DNA from: CAYMEK01 sp964389305
GTDB taxonomy: Bacteria > Spirochaetota > Spirochaetia > SZUA-6 > DRHE01
Assembly: GCA_964389305.1 (NCBI GenBank)
Contig: CAYMEK010000010.1
Location: 1 to 64,000 of the forward strand
Direction of reading: 5' to 3'
Length of the DNA: 64,000 nt
The position numbers and the translations under genes were made by a program. A model generated the notes under the pieces. The model did no database searches, had not been told where the DNA came from, and was given only the letters and a program-made list of their open reading frames with translations. Positions 43,259 to 51,802 of this stretch are shown here, piece after piece. How positions within the stretch are numbered: position 1 is the stretch's first letter; the number at the start of each line of letters is the position of its first letter.

Positions 43259-44211
43259 TGGATCTTGTCGAGCAGGTTCTCGGCGGGGATGCCGGAGCGA
43301 TAGCCCGGGCCATCTCCCTGATCGAAGACTGCGAACCGCAGGCCGAACAGCTGGCGGACTCGCTTTTTCCGTATACGGGAAAAGCCCTCATCCTCGGCGT
43401 TACGGGCAGCCCCGGTTGCGGGAAAAGCACCCTGGTGGACCGCCTGATCGCCCGGGAACGCCGGGCCGGGCACAGGGTAGCGGTCCTGGCCGTGGATCCC
43501 AGCTCGCCTTTCTCCGGCGGGGCGGTCCTGGGGGACCGCCTGCGCATGCAGAAACACGCCACCGATCCGGGTGTGTTCATCCGTTCCATGGCTTCCCGGG
43601 GCTTTCTGGGCGGGGTGGCCGCGGCCAGTGGGGATGCATTGAAGGTTCTCGAGGCTGCCGGCTACCAGACGATTTTCGTCGAAACCATCGGCGTAGGTCA
43701 GACCGAAGTCAAGATCGTGGAGCTGTCCGACATCGTGCTTCTGGTGCTCATGCCGGGAATGGGCGACGAGATCCAGGTCTTGAAGGCCGGAGTGATGGAG
43801 ATCGGGGACATCTTCGTCATCAACAAGAGGGACCTGCCCGGTGCGGACAAGCTGCGCTCCGAGGTGGAGTACCTGTTGAGCTTCAAGAATCCGGATGAGG
43901 CGGAAAGCGAGAATACCATCGTCATGACGAGTGCAGTCAACGATCAGGGCATCGACGAGCTGGATGAAGCGATCGCCGCCTATAAGGAGGCAATCCAAAG
44001 CTCAGGTCAACTGGAGCACCGGCGCAGGTACCGTCTCCGGCGGGAGATCGAAGGGATCGCCGGCCGCAAGATTCATGAGCTGTTGGACGTGCACATGGAG
44101 TTCTCCAAACAGCTCGAGGGCTGGGTGGACAGCCTGTACCGTCACCAGGCGCGGCCCTACGCTTTGATAAACGAGCGGTTGGACAGATTCCTGAAAGGAG
44201 CGAAGAAATGA
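43258..44211 (+). CDS. meaB: MeaB/ArgK G-protein chaperone of methylmalonyl-CoA mutase
   Basis: The 317-residue SIMIBI GTPase has Walker A GSPGCGKST (residues 50-58), DPSSPFSGGAVLGDR, ETIGVGQTE (switch II) and NKRD for guanine. It gates adenosylcobalamin loading and protects the mutase from inactivation. Start and stop codons overlap those of the neighbours, so the operon is tightly coupled. Confidence 0.96.
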   Translation: MDLVEQVLGGDAGAIARAISLIEDCEPQAEQLADSLFPYTGKALILGVTGSPGCGKSTLVDRLIARERRAGHRVAVLAVDPSSPFSGGAVLGDRLRMQKHATDPGVFIRSMASRGFLGGVAAASGDALKVLEAAGYQTIFVETIGVGQTEVKIVELSDIVLLVLMPGMGDEIQVLKAGVMEIGDIFVINKRDLPGADKLRSEVEYLLSFKNPDEAESENTIVMTSAVNDQGIDELDEAIAAYKEAIQSSGQLEHRRRYRLRREIEGIAGRKIHELLDVHMEFSKQLEGWVDSLYRHQARPYALINERLDRFLKGAKK

Positions 44212-44609
44212 TTAAAAAGATCGACCACATCGCCGTGGCGGTGAGATCGCTGGAGGAGCATATTCCCTTGTACAGAGACGTGTTGAAACTGGAGTTCAGG
44301 GGCATCGAGACCGTGGAAGAGCAGGGGGTGCGCCTGGCCGTGTTCAGGGTCGGAGAGGTAAATATCGAGCTCCTCGAACCAACCTCACTGGACAGCCCGA
44401 TCGCCGGGTTCATGGACAAGCGCGGGGAGGGGCTGCACCATCTGTCCTACCAGGTGGAGGATATCGAGCAGCAGATCCGGGAGCTCAAGGCCAGGCAGGT
44501 GCGCATGATCGACGAGAGGCCCCGCCGCGGCGCACACGGAAGCCTGATCGCCTTCCTGCATCCCGGCTCCTCGGGCAAGGTGCTAACCGAGCTGACCCAG
44601 CCGGCCTGA
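44208..44609 (+). CDS. mce: Methylmalonyl-CoA epimerase
   Basis: The 133-residue vicinal-oxygen-chelate protein has IDHIAVAVRSLEEH, NIELLEPTSLDSPI and LHHLSYQVEDIE, with the metal-ligand His and Glu residues in place. It converts the S to the R epimer used by the mutase. The ATG overlaps the meaB stop (ATGA). It completes the module for propionate and branched-chain interconversion. Confidence 0.95.
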   Translation: MIKKIDHIAVAVRSLEEHIPLYRDVLKLEFRGIETVEEQGVRLAVFRVGEVNIELLEPTSLDSPIAGFMDKRGEGLHHLSYQVEDIEQQIRELKARQVRMIDERPRRGAHGSLIAFLHPGSSGKVLTELTQPA

Positions 44610-44706
44610 TCGTGAACCAGACCGACGGAGCCGATCCGCTTGAAAGAGGAGACCGAACTACGATAACTCGGGTATTGCGAAGCGATCCCGGTCTTAGGAG
44701 GAAGGC

Positions 44707-45096
44707 GTGGAAAAGATTCATGTAAAGAGAGGCCAGCTTATTTTCCAGGAAAACACCCCCGGCAGTGACATGTTCGTGATCCAGTCGGGAAAAGTACGGG
44801 TGTTCAAGATCATCAACGCCGAGAAAGTGGAGCTCGCCATTCTGGGAAAGGACGATTTTTTCGGCGAGATGTGCCTTCTGCTCGGCTGCCCGCGCAGCGC
44901 CTCCGTGGAGGCGCTCGAACATACCGAGCTTTACAGGCTCACTAAGGATACTTTCCGCAGCAGCATCAAGAGCAAGCCTCAGCTGGCCGAAAGGATGGCG
45001 AAGACTCTGGCCAGAAGGCTGCTGAATGCGAACAGTATCATCGCCAACCTCGAGGGTGAGAAGAAAAGCCTGGAGATCATATACGGTCTCAAGTAA
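44707..45096 (+). CDS. Stand-alone cyclic-nucleotide-binding domain protein
   Basis: The 129-residue protein is a single CAP-type sensor domain: GQLIFQENTPGSDMFVIQSGKVRVF, then FFGEMCLLLGCPRSASVEA, the phosphate-binding cassette. No HTH, kinase or channel follows, only an amphipathic helix (AERMAKTLARRLLNANSIIANLE). It may signal by partner binding. The GTG start at 44707 follows a good AGGAGGAAGG. It is 18 nt upstream of a membrane protein gene. Confidence 0.88.
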   Translation: MEKIHVKRGQLIFQENTPGSDMFVIQSGKVRVFKIINAEKVELAILGKDDFFGEMCLLLGCPRSASVEALEHTELYRLTKDTFRSSIKSKPQLAERMAKTLARRLLNANSIIANLEGEKKSLEIIYGLK

Positions 45097-45114
45097 CCCT
45101 TCTCTGCGGCGCCT

Positions 45115-45696
45115 ATGAGCTTTATACGGATCTGGATCCTGGGGCTCTATAATCCTTCGAAAGCCTTCAGGAGGCTTCAGCCCCGGCCGGCCCCCTACTG
45201 GGGCTTCTGGGCGGTGCTGATCCGCTTCGGGCTCACTTCCCTGACCTCGATCCTGGCCCTGCGGCTGTTGAACCGCAGTCCCTTCCAACCCTCCTATCTC
45301 ACCTTCCTGCCCGCCGAGCAGTACTACACCGCCGAGATTTTCTTCCTTCCCCTGTTCGGGCTGACGGCCTGGCTTCTGAGCAGCGCCCTGGTCCACCTCA
45401 TTCTCAGAGGGATGGGCAAAGAGAGCGACTTCGACTGGATCCTCAACGTGGTCGGGTTCGGTCTGCTGATCCCCATGCCGGTGACCTGGCTGGTCGACTG
45501 GATAGCCATCGGCTTAGATGTGTACGGCCGGGGCCTGACTCCGGTTCTGCACAGCCTGGTCTCGCTCTGGGAGATAGCCCTGATCGCCGTCGGCCTGGCC
45601 AAGATGGAGGAAGCCCGGCCGTGGATCTATACCCTGCTCGCCGTGCTGGTGAAGGCGGGGGTCTACATCCCTCTGGCCGCCCTGCTCGTGCGCTGA
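45115..45696 (+). CDS. Yip1-like multi-pass membrane protein
   Basis: The 193-residue protein has about five hydrophobic segments (near residues 30-52, 68-98, 105-128, 140-160 and 168-192). An N-terminal IRIWILGLYNPSKAFRRL resembles the start of bacterial Yip1-domain proteins. The function is unknown. Close spacing to the cyclic-nucleotide-binding protein suggests a joint role, possibly as membrane partner. Confidence 0.7.
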   Translation: MSFIRIWILGLYNPSKAFRRLQPRPAPYWGFWAVLIRFGLTSLTSILALRLLNRSPFQPSYLTFLPAEQYYTAEIFFLPLFGLTAWLLSSALVHLILRGMGKESDFDWILNVVGFGLLIPMPVTWLVDWIAIGLDVYGRGLTPVLHSLVSLWEIALIAVGLAKMEEARPWIYTLLAVLVKAGVYIPLAALLVR

Positions 45697-45888
45697 TCTC
45701 CCGGCGCAGGCGCCGGCCCATGAGCACCGAAGCCGCTACGGATGCAGGCAGACTGGACGCAAGGATCGTCAAGCAAATATCTCGGCGGAGGGCGGGAGAA
45801 CCGAAAATCAAGCAAGGTGAATCAAGACTTCGGTCCCGCTTACCCACTATGTTGGAACACGACACCGCTTACGAGGAGGAATATAGCC

Positions 45889-46320
45889 ATGAAAACACAG
45901 CACACCGCTACCGGCGGCAAGACGTACGGGTTCGAGGCGATCGGAGCGATTGTTAGAACCGATGGCCGGGTTTGCCTGGACATCCGTGAGCCCTGGCGGC
46001 CGGGACTCAAACAGATCGCTCACTTCAGCCATGTGATCGTGCTCTGGTGGGCGGACCGGCACGACAACGAAAAGAGCAGGGCCAGGCTTCAGACCCGCCC
46101 GCCCTACGCCAGGGACAAGACCACCGGAGTGTTCGCCTGCCGCTCCGAATACAGACCTAATCCAATCGCCTTGACCACCTGCAAGATCCTGGAGGTAGAT
46201 GAAAAGAAAGGCAAGATCCGGGTGGCCGATATCGACGCCTTCGACGGCACTCAAATCTTGGATCTGAAACCCTATTTTCCGGTGTGCGACCGGGTTAGAA
46301 ATGTGCGCATCCCCGAGTGA
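45889..46320 (+). CDS. TrmO-family tRNA methyltransferase (TsaA/UPF0066)
   Basis: The 143-residue protein has the TrmO beta-barrel pattern: FEAIGAIVRTDGRVCLDI, FSHVIVLWWADRHDN, GVFACRSEYRPNPIALT and IDAFDGTQILDLKPY. In E. coli TrmO N6-methylates t6A37 of some tRNAs with SAM; this short form lacks the C-terminal extension of E. coli TrmO. The ATG at 45889 has a GAGGAATATA ribosome binding site. The 195 nt to the next gene hold only weak hairpins. Confidence 0.88.
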   Translation: MKTQHTATGGKTYGFEAIGAIVRTDGRVCLDIREPWRPGLKQIAHFSHVIVLWWADRHDNEKSRARLQTRPPYARDKTTGVFACRSEYRPNPIALTTCKILEVDEKKGKIRVADIDAFDGTQILDLKPYFPVCDRVRNVRIPE

Positions 46321-46515
46321 CTGGCGTGCTGGCCGGAGTGGCTGCCCGATCGAGGACTCGGGCTGGAATATTGAGTGATTTCGAGGAGGCGGCGAGTACC
46401 GCCTACTCGTAGGCTCGGTTCCATCTGGCGCTCCAGTAGGATACAGTTAACCACGGGACAGGTAGATGCGGGATAGAGGAACGAGTGAACAAGAGATGCG
46501 AATAGGGGTAAGATC

Positions 46516-47034
46516 GTGGAGCCAAGAATCACCGATAGACAGCGTATCGCCCTGGCAGGCTTGAGCTTCTTCGGCGATCCTTTCAAGGAAAAGGGAGGAT
46601 GGACCGAGGAGAACGAGATCGGCAGATTATGGAAGCGTTTTATGGCCTACCTCGACGGCGGGCAGCTCGCGCTGCCGGAGACGGGAGAGACAAAGGTGTG
46701 CTACGAAGTGCACATCCCGCATCCGGAAACCGATGTCAGCGGGGAATACGAGATCTTCGTCGGGATTGAAACGGAGAATGCAGAGCGGGTCCCCCCGCTG
46801 TTTCTGGTCAAGTACCTGCCCGCGTGCCGTTACGCGGTGTTCACCCTGCAGGGCCAGCAAATCGTCTCAGACTGGCAAGAGAGCATCAATTCCAGATGGC
46901 TGCCCGCCGCAGGCTACCGGGAAGCCCACGGCTTTTCATTCCAGCTATACGACGAGCGCTTCAAAGGGATGGACCGACTGGAGGAATCCAGCATCGACCT
47001 ATACATTCCCGTTCAACAGATAAACAAGGGATAG
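46516..47034 (+). CDS. GyrI-like (AraC effector-binding domain) protein
   Basis: The 172-residue protein begins with GTG after GGGGTAAG. It has the GyrI-like pattern: ALAGLSFFGDPF, RLWKRFMAYL, CYEVHIPHPETDVSGEYEIFVGIE, YAVFTLQG and SSIDLYIPV at the end. Such stand-alone domains bind small hydrophobic ligands or sequester targets such as DNA gyrase. It lies 33 nt before an AraC regulator with a C-terminal region of the same kind, so the two probably respond to the same ligand. Confidence 0.85.
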   Translation: MEPRITDRQRIALAGLSFFGDPFKEKGGWTEENEIGRLWKRFMAYLDGGQLALPETGETKVCYEVHIPHPETDVSGEYEIFVGIETENAERVPPLFLVKYLPACRYAVFTLQGQQIVSDWQESINSRWLPAAGYREAHGFSFQLYDERFKGMDRLEESSIDLYIPVQQINKG

Positions 47035-47067
47035 TAGAACGGGTGCAGGGATTTAGAGCAAGCAAGG

Positions 47068-47871
47068 ATGGCCAACCTGCAGCCGATACTCAGGACCCTC
47101 CGCTTCGTTGAAGACCATCTCCGCGAGCCCATCGGGATAGCCGATCTGGCGAAGGAGGCCTGCTACTCCCTGTACCACTTCTGCCGCACCTTCAACAGCA
47201 TCGCGCATCACAGCCCCTACGACTACCTGATACGGCGGCGGTTGAGTGAATCAGCCCGCGAGCTGGTGGAAACCAGACGAAGGCTTATCGACATCGCCTT
47301 TGACTACCAGTTCGGCAGTGCCGAGTCCTTCAGCCGGGCCTTCAAGCGCATGTTCGGAATCGGACCGAGCCTGTTCCGCAGGCGCGGTTGCCTGGACAGG
47401 CGCTTTCTGATGTCGCCGTTGACCCTCCGGCATCTGCGGCACCTGGCGGCGGCCGGGAGCCCGATTCCCGAGCGAGTCCGGCTCGATCGCTTTCAGGTAG
47501 CCGGAGTGATGGGCCCGGCAGGCGTAGAAAGCTCCGCCGTGCGGGCGCTCTGGCGGGTTTTCGCAGAGGAGACAGGGTATATGCGGTCCGGCCGCCAAGC
47601 GTCCGGCTACTACGGAATCATTAGCTTTCCGGGCGGGTGGGGCAAGAGCGGGTACTACTACCTGGCNNNNNNNNNNNNNNNNNNNNNNNNNNNNNNNNNN
47701 NNNNNNNNNNNNNNNNNNNNNNNNNNNNNNNNNNNNNNNNNNNNNNNNNNNNNNNNNNNNNNNNNNACTGGAAAAAGCCGCATCCCAGCCAACGTCATCG
47801 TATCCTACGACCCGGAAACGGTGCCGGTTCAAAAGGCGGAACTGCAACAGACTGTATATGTAGCGGTGTAG
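47068..47871 (+). CDS. AraC-family regulator, interrupted by assembly gap
   Basis: An N-terminal AraC double HTH (residues about 1-105: IADLAKEACYSLYHFCRTFN, FDYQFGSAESFSRAFKRMFG) is followed by a GyrI-like effector domain, the order of the Rob/SoxS-related regulators with C-terminal ligand domain. The coding sequence is broken by 100 N at 47667, so the length of the missing part is unknown. The last 35 codons after the gap end in LQQTVYVAV, a plausible effector-domain end. Confidence 0.85.
   Translation: MANLQPILRTLRFVEDHLREPIGIADLAKEACYSLYHFCRTFNSIAHHSPYDYLIRRRLSESARELVETRRRLIDIAFDYQFGSAESFSRAFKRMFGIGPSLFRRRGCLDRRFLMSPLTLRHLRHLAAAGSPIPERVRLDRFQVAGVMGPAGVESSAVRALWRVFAEETGYMRSGRQASGYYGIISFPGGWGKSGYYYLXXXXXXXXXXXXXXXXXXXXXXXXXXXXXXXXXXTGKSRIPANVIVSYDPETVPVQKAELQQTVYVAV
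47667..47766. other. Assembly gap of 100 N
   Basis: A run of exactly 100 N is a scaffolding placeholder, not a measured length. The two flanks both look like the same AraC/effector gene, so the join is probably right, but order and spacing are not proven. Confidence 0.98.
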
Positions 47872-47950
47872 GACCTCGGGTATCTGCAGGCTTTGAATCG
47901 GTCCGCAACCGTGGTAGGATCGATTTGGAAATCCTGGATGGAGGTGGCAC

Positions 47951-49018
47951 ATGGCACGCTTATTCGGTCAGGAACTGAGCCGCTGCGATCTGCTGGAGAG
48001 AACGGGAGACATCTCGCAGGTTGCAGGGGTGCGGCTCCTGAGGCTCGCAGAAGGTAAAGAAGAAGGCGTGGGCCTTGTCGAAGTGCGAACCGGAACCGGA
48101 CTGCGCTACACGGTCCTGCCTTCCAGGGGCCTGGATGTCTCCTTCGCCGAGTACAAGGGAATCCCCCTGTGCTGGCGGTCCTGCACGGGCGATGTGAGTC
48201 CTCATCTCTACGAGTCGGCGGGAAACGGCTGGCATCGCAGCTTCTACGGCGGCCTGGTGGTAACCTGCGGTCTGACCAACGTAGGGGCTCCCAGCGTGGA
48301 CCAGGGCGAAGAACTCGGACGTCACGGGAGGATGTCCTGCACCCCGGCCGAGGCTGTATACGCGGACGGGCACTGGGAAGAAGAGGAGTACCACCTGATC
48401 GTTCAGGGGAAAATGCGGCAGGCGATCTTCTGGGGCGAGAATCTCGTCCTTAGCAGGCACATCGAAAGCCATCTGGGTTCCTCCTGGCTCAGGATCCGGG
48501 ACGAGGTTGAAAACCGCAGCTTCAAATCCACGCCGTTGATGCTCCTCTACCACGTGAATATCGGATTTCCACTGCTTAGCAGGGACAGCACGATCCTTAT
48601 TCCCGCCGGGAACACCACGGCGATGGATCCGTCCGTGAGCCCCGCCAGCTACAGCGAGTTTCACGACCCCAGGCCTGAGGCGCCGAGCCAGGTCTACTAC
48701 CACGATGCTGTCGCTGATTCGCAAGGCCTGGTAAACGCGGCTCTGATCAATGAAAGGCTCCAGCTTGGCCTTGCCTTGCGCTATCGAAAAGACCAGCTCA
48801 AGAACCTGGTTCAGTGGAAGCTGCTCGGCCAGGGTGGCTATGTGTTGGGGATCGAGCCGGCCAACTGCCATGTCGAAGGCAGGGCCGCAGAGCGCGCCCG
48901 CGGAACCCTGGAGTTCATTGCTCCGGGTGAAACCAGGCGGTTTGAGCTTGAGCTGGGCGTACTGGATTCGAAAACCGAAATCGGCGACTGGAAGAAAAAG
49001 ATCGAACGGCTGACCTGA
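47951..49018 (+). CDS. DUF4432 family protein (aldose-1-epimerase-like)
   Basis: The 355-residue protein has the galactose-mutarotase-like fold of DUF4432: YTVLPSRGLDVSFAEYKGIP, GGLVVTCGLTNVG, ELGRHGRMS, LLYHVNIGFPLL and GIEPANCHVEGRA. The conserved histidines and Glu fit a carbohydrate epimerase or binding protein; the substrate is unknown. GGAGGTGGC precedes the ATG. It lies downstream of the AraC regulator, which might control it. Confidence 0.9.
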   Translation: MARLFGQELSRCDLLERTGDISQVAGVRLLRLAEGKEEGVGLVEVRTGTGLRYTVLPSRGLDVSFAEYKGIPLCWRSCTGDVSPHLYESAGNGWHRSFYGGLVVTCGLTNVGAPSVDQGEELGRHGRMSCTPAEAVYADGHWEEEEYHLIVQGKMRQAIFWGENLVLSRHIESHLGSSWLRIRDEVENRSFKSTPLMLLYHVNIGFPLLSRDSTILIPAGNTTAMDPSVSPASYSEFHDPRPEAPSQVYYHDAVADSQGLVNAALINERLQLGLALRYRKDQLKNLVQWKLLGQGGYVLGIEPANCHVEGRAAERARGTLEFIAPGETRRFELELGVLDSKTEIGDWKKKIERLT

Positions 49019-49067
49019 GGCCTGTCGAGGCCTTCCTGGGCGGGAAAAACCGCAGTAAAAACAGCTT

Positions 49068-50291
49068 CTACTCCCAGAGCACCGGCCTGGCGAAGGGCGG
49101 ATAGCCGCTTTCCAGCAACCGGGGCACGAGCAGGGCGCGCAGTCTCCTGCCCCGTACCTCGATCTGCACCTCCGTTCCCTCCTCCACAGCGCTGTCCACC
49201 TTGGCCATTCCGACGGCCCGCCTGCCGCTGCCTTCGCCGAACTCGCCGTCCCGGCCCTTCCCGGTGAAAAGCCAATAGGGGAGCATGGTCCCGCTGGTGA
49301 CCCGGCCGATCTTCCTCTGACCGCGGTACAGCTCCGCCTCCGGCCGGGCAATCCCCCTGTCCAGCACCGTAAACAGACGTATGAGGTGGGGCAGGGCCTC
49401 ATAGTCCGAAATATCCTGTGCGGTGATTCGCTTCCAGGCGGCGAGCTGCTCGGCCAGCGGCTCCCGGCCGACGAACCGGCCCTTCAGCGGGCTGAAGCTC
49501 ACGGCGAAGCGTGCCGGAGGGCAGGCGAAGACCGGGATTTCGCGTCCCTGCCGGTCGGTCCCCAGCTCCTGCCCGTACAGCGGAAGACCCGCTTCCAGGC
49601 GCAGGGTGTCCCGGGCTCCCAGCCCGACCGGGGCGGCCCCGGCTTCCAGGAGGCTGTCCCAAAGAGCTTCGGCGCCGGAGGCGGGCACAAACAGCTCGAA
49701 GCCCAGAGGCTCGCCGGCGTACCCGGTGCGGGCCACGATCAGATCCTTGCCGCGCCAGGCCGCCGTGCTCAGGTTGTTCCTCCCCGGCCGGGGAAGGCCC
49801 TCGGATCCGAGCGCATCGGACAGCAGCTTTTGAGATTCGGGGCCCTGCAGGCTCAGCATGGCCAACTCGTCGGTCAGGTCGCTCAACTGCACCCCTGGAA
49901 ACTTCGGCAGCAGTGACCGAAACCATTGCAGGTCCGCATCACGGTTGGCGGCGTTGACCACCAGCAGGAAACGCTGCTCCTCCAGGCGGTACAGATAGGC
50001 GTCATCGATTGCTCCTCCCGATACATTGGGGATCAGCGTATATTGGGCCCTGCCTGCGTGCAGAGCGGCGGCATTATTGGACAACACATGCTGCAGGAAC
50101 GGTAGGCAGCCCTTGCCGGATATAAGAAAGCGGCCCATGTGGGAAACGTCGAAAAGCCCGGAGGTTTTCCGGGTCAGCAGATGCTCCTCGAAGATTCCCC
50201 CGGGATACTGCAGCGGCATCTGCCAGCCAGCGAACTCGACCATCCTGGCGCCGAGGGAAAGGTGCCGGGCCTGCAGGGGCGTACGCTTCAA
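49068..50291 (-). CDS. gcvT: Glycine cleavage system T protein (aminomethyltransferase)
   Basis: The 407-residue protein has VEFAGWQMPLQYPGGIFEEH, GLFDVSHMGRF, LSLQGPESQKLL, ARTGYAGEPLGFELFVP and GLGARDTLRLEAGLPLYGQEL. It moves the aminomethyl group from lipoyl-GcvH to tetrahydrofolate and releases ammonia. It is longer than E. coli GcvT by about 40 residues, mainly in the C-terminal barrel. It is last in lrp-gcvH-gcvPA-gcvPB-gcvT and overlaps gcvPB by 4 nt. Confidence 0.94.
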   Translation of the reverse strand: MKRTPLQARHLSLGARMVEFAGWQMPLQYPGGIFEEHLLTRKTSGLFDVSHMGRFLISGKGCLPFLQHVLSNNAAALHAGRAQYTLIPNVSGGAIDDAYLYRLEEQRFLLVVNAANRDADLQWFRSLLPKFPGVQLSDLTDELAMLSLQGPESQKLLSDALGSEGLPRPGRNNLSTAAWRGKDLIVARTGYAGEPLGFELFVPASGAEALWDSLLEAGAAPVGLGARDTLRLEAGLPLYGQELGTDRQGREIPVFACPPARFAVSFSPLKGRFVGREPLAEQLAAWKRITAQDISDYEALPHLIRLFTVLDRGIARPEAELYRGQRKIGRVTSGTMLPYWLFTGKGRDGEFGEGSGRRAVGMAKVDSAVEEGTEVQIEVRGRRLRALLVPRLLESGYPPFARPVLWE

Positions 50292-51802
50292 CGCCTCTCC
50301 TCCCCGCTGTCCGGCCGCCAGCGAACCACGGGCTTGCGGGCCGCCAATACTTCGTCGATCCGTCGTACCGGAGTGCCGTGAGGGGCCCCGCGCAGGAGCT
50401 CCGGATTCTCTTCCGCCTCGCGGCCTATCTGAATCATTACCTCTATGAAACGATCGAGAGTATCCCTGGATTCGGTTTCGGTCGGCTCGATCATCAGCGC
50501 CTCGGCCACGATCAGGGGGAAATACACGGTGGGCGGATGGACGGCGAAATCGAGCAGGCGCTTGGCCACATCGAGAGCCGTGATACCGTAGCGCTCTTTG
50601 AGGTTACGCGCCGAGAGCACGAATTCGTGCTTGCAGGTACGCTCGTAGGGAAGCAGGTAGGTGCCTTTGAGCTTCTCCTTAAGGTAATTGGCGTTCAGCA
50701 CGGCGAGCTCCGCCGCCCTGACCAGGCCGTCCCGTCCCATGGCCAGCAGGTAGGCATAGGCTCTGACCATCACGGCCACGTTTCCGTAAAAACCGGACAG
50801 GCGGCCAATGCTGTCGGGACGGTTGTCCTCCAGGCTGAAGCCGTGCTCCCGCTTGACGATGTCCGGTACCGGGAGGAAAGGAAGCAGGGTCTCCCCGACC
50901 AGCACCGGACCCGCTCCCGGACCGCCACCGCCGTGAGGGGTAGAAAAGGTCTTGTGCAGGTTGAGGTGCACCACGTCGAAGCCCATGTCCCCGGGCCGCA
51001 CCTTGCCGACTATGGCGTTGAGGTTGGCTCCGTCATAGTACAGCAACCCTCCGGCCTGGTGAACGGCCTCGGCGATCTCCAGGATGTCTTCCTCGAACAA
51101 TCCCAGGGTATTCGGGTTGGTGAGCATGATCCCGGCCAGAGACCCGTCAAGGTGTCCCTTGAGGCTGGCCGGGGAGACCAGGCCCCGGCTGTCCGAGCGA
51201 ACCTCCACTACCTCGAAGCCGGCCAGATGAGCCGAGGCCGGATTCGTGCCGTGGGCCGAGTCGGGAACCAGCACCTTGCTCCTGTCCCGCTCCCCCCGCT
51301 TATCGAAGCAGGCCTTGAAAAGCTTCATGCCGGTGAACTCGCCGTGAGCCCCGGCAAAGGGCTGAAGGGTTCCCCACTTCATACCCGTTATCTCGCACAG
51401 AGCGCTCAAAAGCCCGTGCATCAGCTCCAGAACGCCCTGTACCGTAGCCTCGGGCTGCAGGGGATGCAGCCCGGCAAATCCCTCCAGGGCGGCGGCCTGC
51501 TCGTTGATCTTGGGATTATATTTCATGGTGCAGGAGCCGAGGGGATAGAAGCCCAGATCGACCCCGTAGTTGCGGCGGCTCAAGAGCGTGTAGTGCCGGA
51601 CCAACTCCACTTCGCTCACCTCGGGAAGCTGAGGGGCCTGTTCCCGCAGAAGGTGGGAACCCAGCAGCTCGGCGGCCGGGCGGGCAGGAACATCCAGGAC
51701 GGGTAGCCGGTAGCCACGGCGCCCTCGCTTCGAAAGCTCGAAAATCAGGGGATGGCTTTGCGGCGAAACACCGCTCGGCTCAACCCGTGGCGGGCCGCTC
51801 AT
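50288..51802 (-). CDS. gcvPB: Glycine decarboxylase P protein, subunit 2
   Basis: The 504-residue subunit of the split P protein carries the PLP lysine in VHLNLHKTFSTPHGGGGPG. LGFYPLGSCTMKYNPKINE and QPFAGAHGEFTG are also typical. With GcvPA it decarboxylates glycine and passes the rest to GcvH. The start overlaps the gcvPA stop by 4 nt. Confidence 0.96.
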   Translation of the reverse strand: MSGPPRVEPSGVSPQSHPLIFELSKRGRRGYRLPVLDVPARPAAELLGSHLLREQAPQLPEVSEVELVRHYTLLSRRNYGVDLGFYPLGSCTMKYNPKINEQAAALEGFAGLHPLQPEATVQGVLELMHGLLSALCEITGMKWGTLQPFAGAHGEFTGMKLFKACFDKRGERDRSKVLVPDSAHGTNPASAHLAGFEVVEVRSDSRGLVSPASLKGHLDGSLAGIMLTNPNTLGLFEEDILEIAEAVHQAGGLLYYDGANLNAIVGKVRPGDMGFDVVHLNLHKTFSTPHGGGGPGAGPVLVGETLLPFLPVPDIVKREHGFSLEDNRPDSIGRLSGFYGNVAVMVRAYAYLLAMGRDGLVRAAELAVLNANYLKEKLKGTYLLPYERTCKHEFVLSARNLKERYGITALDVAKRLLDFAVHPPTVYFPLIVAEALMIEPTETESRDTLDRFIEVMIQIGREAEENPELLRGAPHGTPVRRIDEVLAARKPVVRWRPDSGEERR

